Shown here one piece after another: positions 14,111-21,794 of a stretch of 64,000 bases of DNA; within the stretch, counting starts at the first letter, position 1; the number at the start of each line of letters is the position of its first letter. This DNA comes from a virus. The notes under the pieces are model-generated. The model was not told the DNA's origin. It did not search any database and saw nothing but the letters and a program-made list of their open reading frames with translations. Both the position numbers and the translations under genes were made by a program. The stretch lies in the IMG/VR virus record IMGVR_UViG_3300018080_008375, positions 35,822 to 99,821 of that record; one strand, given 5' to 3'.

Positions 14111-14582
14111 TATTGACGGAACCATGGTTGACAACGATCACAAGGTCAGGGAGTTGTCGGACAGGTTCGGAAAAGGTCCGAACCATTGGGATGAGAAAAT
14201 GTGCGACGAGTTCTTCTCCGAGTGGTTCTATCCGTTTGCCGGCGCTTTGCTTCTGCCACAGACGGCGAAGCGGATGGGGGCGGAGTTTGTCTTTCTGACA
14301 GGAAGGTCCGAATGCTACAGGGGGCAGACGGAGCAGATGCTCGACAACGATTTTAAACTCGACTGCGACCGGACCCCCCTGTTCATGAGGTCCGACGGAG
14401 ACCGGCGGCCGAGCCATGTCGCCAAGACGGAGCTTGCCGAGCGGACCGTGGTGCCGATATACAGGGACAGCGTGCTCGTGTTCCTGGACGACGACGAAGC
14501 GTGCCTTGGGGAGTACAACAAATACGGGGTCGCCCTGAAGGCACCAAGATGCTGGGACGCCTTGGCATTCTGGACGGACTGA
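14088..14582 (+). CDS. HAD-superfamily phosphatase
   Basis: 164 residues. Motif I is D8-I-D10-G-T (nucleophile and acid), motif II is FLTGRSE near residue 65, and motif IV is LVFLDDDEACLGEYNKYG. The layout matches small HAD enzymes such as phage polynucleotide 3'-phosphatase domains and 5'-nucleotidases. There is no kinase domain. It probably dephosphorylates a nucleotide or nucleic-acid end (inference). Confidence 0.82.
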   Translation: MKKVLVVDIDGTMVDNDHKVRELSDRFGKGPNHWDEKMCDEFFSEWFYPFAGALLLPQTAKRMGAEFVFLTGRSECYRGQTEQMLDNDFKLDCDRTPLFMRSDGDRRPSHVAKTELAERTVVPIYRDSVLVFLDDDEACLGEYNKYGVALKAPRCWDALAFWTD

Positions 14583-14592
14583 GAGGGAGCAG

Positions 14593-14946
14593 ATGCAGTC
14601 AAAGCTGACAGACAGAAACATAGATGTCAAAAACATCACAAAAGCCGTTGTAAAGGAGCTGGGACTGCTTGCCGCCCAGCAGGACGGCAGCCTTACGCTG
14701 ATCAACAAGCTGCAAGCCATGTCCTCGGATGGTCTTGAGCATCTGGACAGCCGCGAAGCTGTCATGCAGCTGACGCATGCTGTCGGCAACCTGTCGTTTG
14801 ACACCCTTGGCAACAGGGTTAGCGAGCGAATGATCGCTCCGGTGGCCATATGGCTGCTAAGGCTGTGCTCGGCCAACAGCATCAGGTTCGAGAATGTCCT
14901 GAAGGTTACGAGGGATTGCCTGGGGAGCAAAAAAGTGTCGACCTGA
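14593..14946 (+). CDS. Hypothetical helical protein
   Basis: 117 residues, mostly helix-forming (LINKLQAM, HLDSREAVMQLTHAVGNL, MIAPVAIWLLRLC). GAGGGAGC lies before the ATG. No cysteine cluster, signal or catalytic motif. Family not recognised. Confidence 0.55.
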   Translation: MQSKLTDRNIDVKNITKAVVKELGLLAAQQDGSLTLINKLQAMSSDGLEHLDSREAVMQLTHAVGNLSFDTLGNRVSERMIAPVAIWLLRLCSANSIRFENVLKVTRDCLGSKKVST

Positions 14947-14949
14947 GCG

Positions 14950-15040
14950 TCCCGGCACAATGGTAATGGGTACGGCCTCCTGGAGCCGGACCAGGGAATA
15001 ACCCGGATTTGTGGTTGACGCGTAGCTGTCCGGGAGGCCC
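14950..15040 (+). other. Structured intergenic leader
   Basis: The 104-base gap before the next gene holds nested inverted repeats: TCCCGG (14950-14955) with CCGGGA (15030-15035), and GGCCTCC (14974-14980) with GGAGGCC (15033-15039), which are mutually exclusive because they share bases. CGGC/GCCG forms a small inner hairpin near 14973-14988. A tRNA cannot be built because no T-loop is present. It may be an untranslated leader structure. Confidence 0.3.
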
Positions 15041-15050
15041 ATCCAAAAAC

Positions 15051-15284
15051 ATGAACAAACACGCCGACTTCCTGATTGCCTTGGCGGACGCCCTCGACGA
15101 GGAGGGCGAATTCGAAAAGGCCGACATAATCGACAAGGATTTCGAGGAGTTTTTGAAGCTTCTCGAAAGCGGCGAGCTTGTGTTCGACGAGCAGTTCTCC
15201 GGAGGCGCAAGGGACCCGAGGGGTCCCTATAGTTCCTGGGGGCGTACCGACACGCCAGTCTTCGGAATATCCGGACCGCAGTAG
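15051..15284 (+). CDS. Small acidic helical protein
   Basis: 77 residues. The first 40 (FLIALADALDEEGEFEKADIIDKDFEEFL) follow a helix-turn-helix-like pattern hxxLAxxLDxxGxxxxADxID that recurs twice in the protein encoded at 62103. The C-terminus is Gly/Pro-rich. Start chosen at the ATG that leads directly into this pattern, although no strong ribosome site is seen; upstream RNA structure may matter. Confidence 0.55.
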   Translation: MNKHADFLIALADALDEEGEFEKADIIDKDFEEFLKLLESGELVFDEQFSGGARDPRGPYSSWGRTDTPVFGISGPQ

Positions 15285-15294
15285 AAAGACCATC

Positions 15295-15309
15295 CCGCCT
15301 TCATGGCGG
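15295..15309 (+). other. Hairpin before RNase HII gene
   Basis: CCGCC and GGCGG flank TTCAT, a perfect 5-bp stem. No T-run follows. It may affect the start of rnhB: an alternative ATG at 15303 lies in its loop. Confidence 0.35.
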
Positions 15310-15326
15310 TCCGTGAAAGACAACCA

Positions 15327-16097
15327 ATGAAAATTTGTGCAATAGACGAAGTGGGCTGTGCTTCCCTATCTGGGCCGGTATTCGTCTGCGCTGTCATAGT
15401 AGACAGTTGCGTGAAGCCCGTCCCTGGTATCGCTGATTCCAAGCAGCTTACAAAGAAGAAGCGTGAAGTCCTATTCCCAGCTATTGAAGAAGCTGTGGAC
15501 GACTTCGCGTACGGAGCGGCAGGTCCGAGAAAGATTGAGGAGCTGAACATCCACCACGCCAAGCTCCTGGCCATGAGGCAGGCCGTCGAGAAGCTTCTTG
15601 CGCGCGGTCACCATCCGAAGCGCACCATAGTCGATGGCGGCTTCACGGTGCCGGGACTGCCCCTCTACATCAACCAGGAAGCCGTACCGAAAGCCGACAG
15701 GGACTTTTGGGAGGTTTCTGCCGCATCAATATTGGCCAAGGTCACGCGCGACCGCCTGATGGCCAACCTCGCTTCCCGCCCTGGTCTGGGGCATTACGAT
15801 TGGGAGAACAACGCCGGATACTACACCGCCAAGCACCGGGACGGCATCGTTCTTCACGGACTCACCGCATACCACAGAAAAACATTCGACATGGTGAAAT
15901 ACTGCGCGTTTCTGCGCGCGGAATACAAGGAATGCCTTGAAAAAGGCGACCCCGAGGAATACTTTGAGGAGGAGTCCCGCAGGATCGAGCGTTTCGGAAG
16001 CGGTCCGTACTGCGGCTACAGGGCCTGGAAGCGCGGGGAGTTCAACACCTGGAAGCCGGTAATGGCAGGGAGCGAAGACAATGAAGAAGAAATCTAG
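15327..16097 (+). CDS. rnhB: Ribonuclease HII
   Basis: 256 residues from the ATG at 15327; an ATG at 15303 is in frame but inside a hairpin loop. Catalytic D7-E8 lie in AIDEVG, and the other Asp residues lie in TIVDGGF and PKADRDFWEVSAASILAKVTRD, all as in RNase HII. It cleaves RNA in RNA-DNA hybrids, here probably primers and misincorporated ribonucleotides. The conserved GRG loop after D-E, which reads the 2'-OH at the junction, is G-C-A here, an unusual change. The C-terminal 60 residues extend beyond the core. Confidence 0.9.
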   Translation: MKICAIDEVGCASLSGPVFVCAVIVDSCVKPVPGIADSKQLTKKKREVLFPAIEEAVDDFAYGAAGPRKIEELNIHHAKLLAMRQAVEKLLARGHHPKRTIVDGGFTVPGLPLYINQEAVPKADRDFWEVSAASILAKVTRDRLMANLASRPGLGHYDWENNAGYYTAKHRDGIVLHGLTAYHRKTFDMVKYCAFLRAEYKECLEKGDPEEYFEEESRRIERFGSGPYCGYRAWKRGEFNTWKPVMAGSEDNEEEI

Positions 16098-17211
16098 TAT
16101 TGTTGCGGCTCTTTTGGTCGCGCTTTTTCTGGCGTCTTGCGCCGTCGTTGTCCGCATGGGCGTCTGGGACGAGTACGAGCGACAGGCAGCCGCCAACCCC
16201 GAGATGACATGTACGCCCAGCATGTTTGGCGAGGCGTGGCACAGGCTGAAATCAGACCACCTGACCAAGATGACGGACGCTCAGCTCATGAGGGGTGCCA
16301 TGGGCGGTCTTGAGAGGGCGGCGGAGAAGTCGGTGGAGATGACTGACCGAGCCCTGTACAATCCGTCCGCCAACGCGTTTCTCGATATTCTGCGTGTCAT
16401 CAGCTTTGAGGCGTCGACATACGAGGCGCTGTGCTATTCTTCGATCAGGGGGATGCTGAAAGCCGCCCAGGACAGGTACTCTTATCTGGTGGAGGCCAGG
16501 CTGGGCAGGCAGTGGCTTGAAGACTCGCTCGGTGGCAAATGGATCGCCGGCAAGACCGAGCGGTCCATTCCATCCTGTAGCATGAAGCATGGCGTGCCGT
16601 ACTGCTGGATACCCGCTTTCGGCGCAGGAATGGCGGACATGCTGGCAGACAGAATGCGCAGCACTTTCGGCGTGTGGCCGGGAGCCATCATAATCGACCT
16701 GCGGTCCAACGGCGGCGGCTTCATAGAGTCGGCGGCGGCGGTGGCGAGCAGGTTCTGGCTAGGCAGGAAAACCTCCGCGTACCTTGTCGGTCGCAAGGTG
16801 ACAAGGGCTACGAACGGCGGGGTCATCGCGGTGAGCGGAAAGTATCGCAGGCCGCTCCTCAGAAGTTCGCGCACGGTCGTGCTGGTGGACGGGAACACCA
16901 TGTCAGCAGCCGAGATGCTTGCTGCCGCGCTCAGGGCGTACGGCATGGCGACTCTGGTTGGGCGGACCACCGGCGGCAAGGGGGAAATCCAGACCCCCGA
17001 GTTTATCGAGGGGGCCGTGATGGTACATACGACGATGCGCTTTCTGGACCCCCTCTACAACGAGGTTGGGGGCACGGGCGTCCGGCCGCACGTGCGGTCC
17101 GTTCTGAGGCTGGGCGACCTTCAGTTCTACGGGCATGACAGTCAGTTGGCTGAGGCAGCCAAGATACTCAGTGATGGACATCAAGATAATCTCGAACGGC
17201 AAGGAGCATGA
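16081..17211 (+). CDS. S41-family (C-terminal processing) protease, lipoprotein
   Basis: 376 residues. A signal peptide ends in the lipobox L17-A-S-C20, so it should be lipid-anchored and exported. The S41 core has IIIDLRSNGGG, the nucleophile S275 in GNTMSAAE and the base K300 in GRTTGGKG, the 25-residue Ser-Lys spacing of CtpA. A PDZ domain is not evident. It would cut exported proteins in the periplasm or cell envelope of the infected cell; the target is unknown. It overlaps the end of rnhB by 17 bases. Confidence 0.85.
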   Translation: MKKKSSIVAALLVALFLASCAVVVRMGVWDEYERQAAANPEMTCTPSMFGEAWHRLKSDHLTKMTDAQLMRGAMGGLERAAEKSVEMTDRALYNPSANAFLDILRVISFEASTYEALCYSSIRGMLKAAQDRYSYLVEARLGRQWLEDSLGGKWIAGKTERSIPSCSMKHGVPYCWIPAFGAGMADMLADRMRSTFGVWPGAIIIDLRSNGGGFIESAAAVASRFWLGRKTSAYLVGRKVTRATNGGVIAVSGKYRRPLLRSSRTVVLVDGNTMSAAEMLAAALRAYGMATLVGRTTGGKGEIQTPEFIEGAVMVHTTMRFLDPLYNEVGGTGVRPHVRSVLRLGDLQFYGHDSQLAEAAKILSDGHQDNLERQGA

Positions 17212-17467
17212 GGCAAAAGCCGTTCCGGTGTCTGACCTGGAAAATCAGATGGTGGTGATCAGAGCCAGGTCGGCGGAGGACGCAGAAAAGATACAGGAGG
17301 CGCTGGAAGACATTGAGGTGCTGAACAGCTGCAACAATGTCAGTTTTCTGATCCTGGATGGAAAAATCGAGATCGAAACCGTCCGTCCGACGGACTTCAG
17401 GTCAATCCCGAAGCCGGTCTTGCGCAAAAGGCTGTCCAGGGCATGGCAGGTGTTGAAAGGATATTGA
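17174..17467 (+). CDS. Small hypothetical protein
   Basis: 97 residues starting inside the last 38 bases of the protease gene (MDIKIISNGKEHEAKAVPVSDLENQMVVIRA...). It looks like an alpha/beta fold with alternating charged and hydrophobic residues, with no recognised motif. One base separates its stop from the ThyX start. Confidence 0.5.
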   Translation: MDIKIISNGKEHEAKAVPVSDLENQMVVIRARSAEDAEKIQEALEDIEVLNSCNNVSFLILDGKIEIETVRPTDFRSIPKPVLRKRLSRAWQVLKGY

Positions 17468-17468
17468 A

Positions 17469-18419
17469 ATGGTCGGAATCAAGATAGTCGAGCCGCACGC
17501 TGAAATCATCACCCCGCGTTTTTGGCCCGATTGGAAGCAGGGAAGCCTGCGCATGATCGAGGAGTGCGGAAGGGTCAGCCACAAATCCGAGGGGCGCATC
17601 AAGGCAGACTCGGCAGAGCCGTTCATCGACAAGGTGGCGCTAGGCATGGGGCACGAATCAATTATTGAGCATGCGAACTTCACCGTGTGCTTTGTAGGTT
17701 CGAGATCCATGAGCCACCAGCTTGTTAGGCACAGGCTGGCCGCTTATACCCAGGCCTCACAAAGGTATTGCGATTATTCGTCCGAAAAGAAGTTTAATGA
17801 TATCCTCCAAGTAATCATGCCGCCCACCATCCTTGGATCGAAGATCCTGTGGGGCAAAACCGTGACGGTAAATGGCGATAACCTGGTCATCTCTGGGAAT
17901 GATGGCAAGGACGCTCCTCTTCTTTCCTATTTGTCCGAAAGGTTTTCGGATGAGTGGGCGCGCGGTGGGTATGACTGGTGCCACGATCAGATTAGATCAT
18001 ACCAGTCGTACAGGCGCGAGCGCGTTCGTGGAGTTCCGTCCGAAGATGCCCGGTCGCACCTGACGAACGCCTGCAAAACCGAGGTATACACGACCTACAA
18101 CCTGCGCACCTGGAGGCATGTTCTGGAGATTCGCACGGACAGCCACGCCCAGTGGGAGATTCGCATGATCATGAACCAGGCGCTTGATTTCTTCATGGAG
18201 CATGTTCCGTTCATGTTCGACGACATCGGCAAGCGCGTAACCTTCAGGCCCAAGGAGTTGAGGGTGCTACAGGATCTTTTCAACTCGTGCTATATCCAGC
18301 TGTCCGGCAAAAGCCACAAGGATCTGGGGCTTTCCAAGACGGAATTCAAAACTTTGGAAAAGAAGATCTCCAAGGCGGTTGTGGCAGCCGGAGAATGTCG
18401 CTGGCCGGGACCGTTTTAG
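17469..18419 (+). CDS. thyX: Flavin-dependent thymidylate synthase
   Basis: 316 residues. The ThyX motif R87-H-R-x-x-A-Y-x-Q-A-S-Q-R-Y100 fits RHRxxSxNxxSxRY closely, and the C-terminal RTWRHVLEIRTDSHAQWEIRMIM is the usual FAD/dUMP-binding end. It methylates dUMP to dTMP with methylene-tetrahydrofolate and reduced FAD, making phage thymidylate synthesis independent of host ThyA. Together with dCMP deaminase it completes a dCMP-to-dTMP route. An insertion of about 60 residues separates the motif from the C-terminal core. Confidence 0.95.
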   Translation: MVGIKIVEPHAEIITPRFWPDWKQGSLRMIEECGRVSHKSEGRIKADSAEPFIDKVALGMGHESIIEHANFTVCFVGSRSMSHQLVRHRLAAYTQASQRYCDYSSEKKFNDILQVIMPPTILGSKILWGKTVTVNGDNLVISGNDGKDAPLLSYLSERFSDEWARGGYDWCHDQIRSYQSYRRERVRGVPSEDARSHLTNACKTEVYTTYNLRTWRHVLEIRTDSHAQWEIRMIMNQALDFFMEHVPFMFDDIGKRVTFRPKELRVLQDLFNSCYIQLSGKSHKDLGLSKTEFKTLEKKISKAVVAAGECRWPGPF

Positions 18420-18429
18420 GAAGCGCTGG

Positions 18430-19038
18430 ATGATTAAGATCTACACCTTGGATGGTCCTCTGAATGTTGACAGGACCGACGAGCTCATAAAGATGCTTGA
18501 GAGCGTGCGTTTCCATCCTGAGATGGGAAAGTCACTGGACCATGCCCTCTCCGTACAGAGGGTGGTGTTCTACCTGAAGAATCCGGCCATGTGGTGGCGC
18601 GACCAAGGGGTCGGAATACTGGAGCGCAGGCTTGCCGGCGCAAGGAACCATGTGGGCGATCTTCTTGAGCACGAGGACATGAGGGACAGCATATTCTACG
18701 GGCGGCTCCGGAATGCGCTAAAAGCGACCGCCGACCTGCTGCGGAATCCCGCCCCCAGGGCATGGGACACGTCCTCGGACAGCGATGTGCTGAGATGCCC
18801 GCTATGCCTCGCGAGAGTGCCGGGCTGTAACCCTTGGAGGACGGACAAGGACACCGTCGAACCCATGAACGCCTTCGCCGTTCATGCGGACAGCATCTAC
18901 AGCTGCGGCGTCGCTTACCAGTGTCCCGGATGCCATGCCATGCATTCGGCGGTCAACATGGATGGCAAGCCGCCGGCAAAGACCTACAAGCCGGGCGAGA
19001 AGCGCGACGAGGTTGTGCTGATGCCAGTGGAAGGGTGA
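18430..19038 (+). CDS. Zinc-ribbon hypothetical protein
   Basis: 202 residues. The N-terminal half is helical (RFHPEMGKSLDHALSVQRVVFYLKNPAMWWRD). The C-terminal half has a zinc ribbon made of CPLC near residue 123 and CPGCHAMH near residue 161. No activity can be read. It starts 11 bases after thyX. Confidence 0.6.
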   Translation: MIKIYTLDGPLNVDRTDELIKMLESVRFHPEMGKSLDHALSVQRVVFYLKNPAMWWRDQGVGILERRLAGARNHVGDLLEHEDMRDSIFYGRLRNALKATADLLRNPAPRAWDTSSDSDVLRCPLCLARVPGCNPWRTDKDTVEPMNAFAVHADSIYSCGVAYQCPGCHAMHSAVNMDGKPPAKTYKPGEKRDEVVLMPVEG

Positions 19039-19041
19039 ATT

Positions 19042-19650
19042 ATGGCACGCGAAAAACACACGAAATGCGACAGGTGCGACAGGTGCGGGTTCGGCCTGGA
19101 GGACGGTCGGTCCGTACAGTGGTTCAGTAAGGACGGCTCGCTGATAGAGACGGTGTGCGAGGAGTGCGATTCGGACGAGAGGAAGCTGGAGTACCGCAAG
19201 ACCGGTCGCATCACCAGCAGGCTGCATTTGGACGCCGTCGTAAGGCGCGGCATAACCAGGGAAAACTGCCGCATCGACAGGACTTACCAGGCTGTGCTGG
19301 ACGACATGGAGAAGGTTGGGGAGGTCGCCAAAGGCTTCAACAAGAATGTGTGGCTGTCCGGCCTGCGGAAAAGGTACATGGATGCCAAGGAGAACGGGCA
19401 CAGCGCCAAGGCGGGCACCACGAAGTTCATGGTGTTCTGTATGGCTGGCAGGATACTGCTGACATTCGAGCGCGAGGGAGGGGACTACCTGACGCTCATA
19501 ACGTCCGACGAGGAGCCGCCGCGCGGTCTGGGGGTGCAGGGCATCGGATGCCGCGAGTATGTTGCCAGGGACATGATTTGTGATGTGTCCGTGGCATGGG
19601 AGGTTGGAAAGTTGGATTTTAAGCCTGATTCTGAGGTCAGTCTTATCTGA
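19042..19650 (+). CDS. Zinc-finger hypothetical protein
   Basis: 202 residues. The N-terminus has C9-x2-C12-x2-C15 and later CEEC near residue 39, a compact zinc site. The rest is alpha/beta without a recognised motif. It is only three bases from the previous gene and overlaps the next (TGATG), so the three are one unit. Confidence 0.6.
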   Translation: MAREKHTKCDRCDRCGFGLEDGRSVQWFSKDGSLIETVCEECDSDERKLEYRKTGRITSRLHLDAVVRRGITRENCRIDRTYQAVLDDMEKVGEVAKGFNKNVWLSGLRKRYMDAKENGHSAKAGTTKFMVFCMAGRILLTFEREGGDYLTLITSDEEPPRGLGVQGIGCREYVARDMICDVSVAWEVGKLDFKPDSEVSLI

Positions 19651-19964
19651 TGGGCAAATCCTGGGCGGATGCCGCCATTGATAAACTGGCTGGCGGCGAA
19701 TCGGCGGATATCAGGCCGCATGGTAATTCCATGAAGGGAAAGGTCGAGAGCGGGCAGCAGGTAACGGTATCCCCGTGCGACGAGAGCGGGCTGGCTGCCG
19801 GCGACATGGTGCTCGTGCGCGTGAAGGGGCGCGTGTACCTTCATCTTGTCAAAGCCGTTCGCGAAGGCAAGGACGGAAAAAGGAGGTTTCAGATAGGCAA
19901 CAATTGCGGTGGTATAAACGGCTGGGTTGGAGCCAAGGCGATCTACGGAAAAATGGAGGGATGA
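19650..19964 (+). CDS. S24/S26-like peptidase-fold small protein
   Basis: 104 residues. RPHGNSMKGKVESGQQVTV and GDMVLVRVKGRVYLHLVKA match the LexA/signal-peptidase fold, with the Ser in GNSM at the nucleophile place; FQIGNNCGGINGWVGAKAIYG is the conserved end. No DNA-binding domain or membrane anchor is present, so it is not a repressor or leader peptidase. Similar short proteins are common in phages and bacteria, with unproved activity. Its last codons are shared with the acceptor stem of the tRNA gene. Confidence 0.72.
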   Translation: MGKSWADAAIDKLAGGESADIRPHGNSMKGKVESGQQVTVSPCDESGLAAGDMVLVRVKGRVYLHLVKAVREGKDGKRRFQIGNNCGGINGWVGAKAIYGKMEG

Positions 19965-20041
19965 TCCATAGGGGTTGGTGCCGGATACGGTCCGGGAGCC
20001 GCTGCGGCGGTTCAGGGGTTCGATTCCCCTTCCCTCCGCCA
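19955..20041 (+). tRNA. Class II (serine-like) tRNA with anticodon read as ACG
   Basis: Acceptor GGAGGGA (19955-19961, inside the end of the preceding CDS) pairs with TCCCTCC (20031-20037), then G and an encoded CCA. T-arm AGGGG-TTCGATT-CCCCT is perfect, and a long variable arm with CCGC/GCGG stem is present. The anticodon arm is CCGG-ATACGGT-CCGG; a seven-base loop gives anticodon ACG (arginine CGU). Serine tRNAs, not arginine tRNAs, have long variable arms and G73. Alternatively an A-T pair closes a five-base loop. The isotype is therefore unsettled. Confidence 0.75.
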
Positions 20042-20085
20042 ATCGGGTCATGATGGTCCGAAAAATGGCCCAAAAGGAAACAATA

Positions 20086-20400
20086 ATGCCGTACACGGAA
20101 AGGATCAAGAAGATAGCTCGGGCGGCGTACCACGGTCTTATTGACAAGGAGTGCGGTCCCGAATGGCTCATCGAATGCATGACCGATCGTTATTGGGACG
20201 ACATGGTACTTTGGAAAGAGAATGGCGTGGATCCCCCGCCTGACAGGCATGAGGCAATGGTGGCGATAGGATGCATGCTGCGCGACGGAAGGCTTGTCGC
20301 GGACGAGGAAGGAATGCTGTGGGCTCCGGCCTACTATCCCAACACTGTGGCGGATATCCGCAAGCGCAAGAGGCGCCCGAGGCGCAAATTTGAATGGTGA
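20086..20400 (+). CDS. Hypothetical protein
   Basis: 104 residues from the ATG after AAAAGGAAA; several upstream ATGs are in frame but lack a ribosome site. The sequence RIKKIARAAYHGLIDKECGPEWLIECMTDRYWDDMVLWKENGVDPP is helical and ends in a strongly basic tail (RKRKRRPRRK) that could contact nucleic acid. Family not recognised. Confidence 0.6.
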   Translation: MPYTERIKKIARAAYHGLIDKECGPEWLIECMTDRYWDDMVLWKENGVDPPPDRHEAMVAIGCMLRDGRLVADEEGMLWAPAYYPNTVADIRKRKRRPRRKFEW

Positions 20401-20403
20401 TTC

Positions 20404-20934
20404 ATGGAATGGTTTACTTCTGATACGCATTTCGGTGCTCAGCGTACGCTGGAGCTGAGCAGGCGACCCTTCGATTCCGTGGCGTGCATGGACTGGACCA
20501 TCGTGCGGAACTGGAACAGTATTGTGGGGCGCTCGGATACGGTCTATCATCTCGGAGATTTTGGCAACTGGTCCATGCTGGGCTATCTCAACGGCAACAT
20601 TATCCTTCTTCCAGGAAATTATGACGAGCCGATAGACGTATACCGGTCCGGAGTCAGGACGATCAAGAGCGGTCATGTCCAGTGGTTCAACGACGTGCGG
20701 CTCAAGATGGTGCATGATCCGCTGTCGGCCAAAAAGAGTCTGCCGGAGCAGTCGACGATGGATGAGGACCCGTTCTATCTGTTCGGTCACATACACAAGC
20801 TGCAAATGGTGAAGGAGAACGGTCTCAACGTGGGCGTGGACTGTCACAACTTCTGCCCCATAGACTTGGATACGGTACTGTTTTATCGCAATGCCATCAT
20901 CAATCATTACGACGAGAACGTGTTTTGCCCATGA
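20404..20934 (+). CDS. Metallophosphoesterase
   Basis: 176 residues, the compact calcineurin-like fold. Metal motifs: SDTHFG (D7, H9), HLGDFG, GNYD in place of the usual GNHD, and FGHIH near the C-terminus. Similar short phage and bacterial enzymes hydrolyse cyclic nucleotides or phosphodiesters. Cytoplasmic, since no signal peptide is present. Coupled by ATGA overlap to the exported phosphoesterase that follows. Confidence 0.85.
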   Translation: MEWFTSDTHFGAQRTLELSRRPFDSVACMDWTIVRNWNSIVGRSDTVYHLGDFGNWSMLGYLNGNIILLPGNYDEPIDVYRSGVRTIKSGHVQWFNDVRLKMVHDPLSAKKSLPEQSTMDEDPFYLFGHIHKLQMVKENGLNVGVDCHNFCPIDLDTVLFYRNAIINHYDENVFCP

Positions 20935-21794
20935 GAAATGCGACAGTGAAGATCATGAAGTTTCTGGTTGTCCTGGCTGTGCTCCTGTATTCCGTGAGCG
21001 CATCGGCGGAATTCACGCCGTTCTTTTTCATACAGCTGTCGGATCCGCAGTTTGGATGCCACGGCAAATCCCTGGAGAAGGAGACGAGAAACGCCGAGCT
21101 GGTCGTCAAGGTCATGAACAAGCTCGGACCTAGGTTTGTCGTTATCACCGGCGACCTCGTCCACGCTTTTCCTGGCCACAAAGGGAGGAAGGAGCAGGTC
21201 AGGCGCTTCTGGAAGGTGTTCTCCAAGCTTGAGCGCCCGCTGTACCTGGTGCCCGGCAACCACGATGTCGGAAACTATCCCACGGCGCGGAGCATAGCGC
21301 AGTACAAGCGCGAGTTCAGGACCAAGGACAGGTACGTTTTCACGGAGAGCGGCGTGAAGTTCATGGCGCTCAACTCAAGCCTCATATGGATGAACAGGGG
21401 CGCTGAGTCCAAGAGGCACGAGAGGTGGATGAAGAAGAACATCGACGATGTGCGGCTGGTATTCCAGCACCACCAATGGTTCATCTATAGTCCGCACGAA
21501 AAGAATGGGTATTTCAATCTGCCCAAAAGAAAGAGGTGTTGGCTGCGGGTTTTCGGCAATGCCGGCGTTGATGCCGTTCTGGCAGGTCATTTTCATCACA
21601 ACATAGCACAGACCATTGACCATACATGGGTGATATCAACATCGTCTTTGTCGTGCCCTCTGAAGCGGCGCGGTCTGGACAGCAAGAGGAGAGTGTACAA
21701 GCCCGGTTTCAGGGTTGTGACTGTGCGCCGTGACGGCATGGAGCACATGTTCTACGATCTGTGGAACTATCCGGAGGAAAGTGATTTCATATGA
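20931..21794 (+). CDS. Exported metallophosphoesterase
   Basis: 287 residues. A signal peptide (IMKFLVVLAVLLYSVSASA, cleavage before EFTP) predicts export. Metal motifs: QLSDPQFG, TGDLVHA, PGNHDVGN, a long spacer, QHHQWF and AGHFHHN, as in calcineurin-like phosphoesterases. A phage enzyme of this kind in the cell envelope is unusual; it may act on a phosphorylated envelope component or nucleotide (inference). ATG 20955 would also fit the signal peptide. Confidence 0.82.
   Translation: MRNATVKIMKFLVVLAVLLYSVSASAEFTPFFFIQLSDPQFGCHGKSLEKETRNAELVVKVMNKLGPRFVVITGDLVHAFPGHKGRKEQVRRFWKVFSKLERPLYLVPGNHDVGNYPTARSIAQYKREFRTKDRYVFTESGVKFMALNSSLIWMNRGAESKRHERWMKKNIDDVRLVFQHHQWFIYSPHEKNGYFNLPKRKRCWLRVFGNAGVDAVLAGHFHHNIAQTIDHTWVISTSSLSCPLKRRGLDSKRRVYKPGFRVVTVRRDGMEHMFYDLWNYPEESDFI

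Noticed and set aside
14947-15023. Possible tRNA in the gap before 15051
   Set aside because: D-loop-like and hairpin sequences are present but there is no T-loop (TTCRA) and the acceptor pairs only over 5-6 bases.
13971-15323. 450-codon open frame on the minus strand
   Set aside because: It lies opposite four coupled + genes, including a HAD phosphatase with clear motifs. Its translation is Arg/Pro-rich with no known motif, as expected from GC-rich antisense shadows.
19849-20907. 352-codon antisense frame
   Set aside because: Covers a tRNA and two supported + genes; composition is shadow-like.
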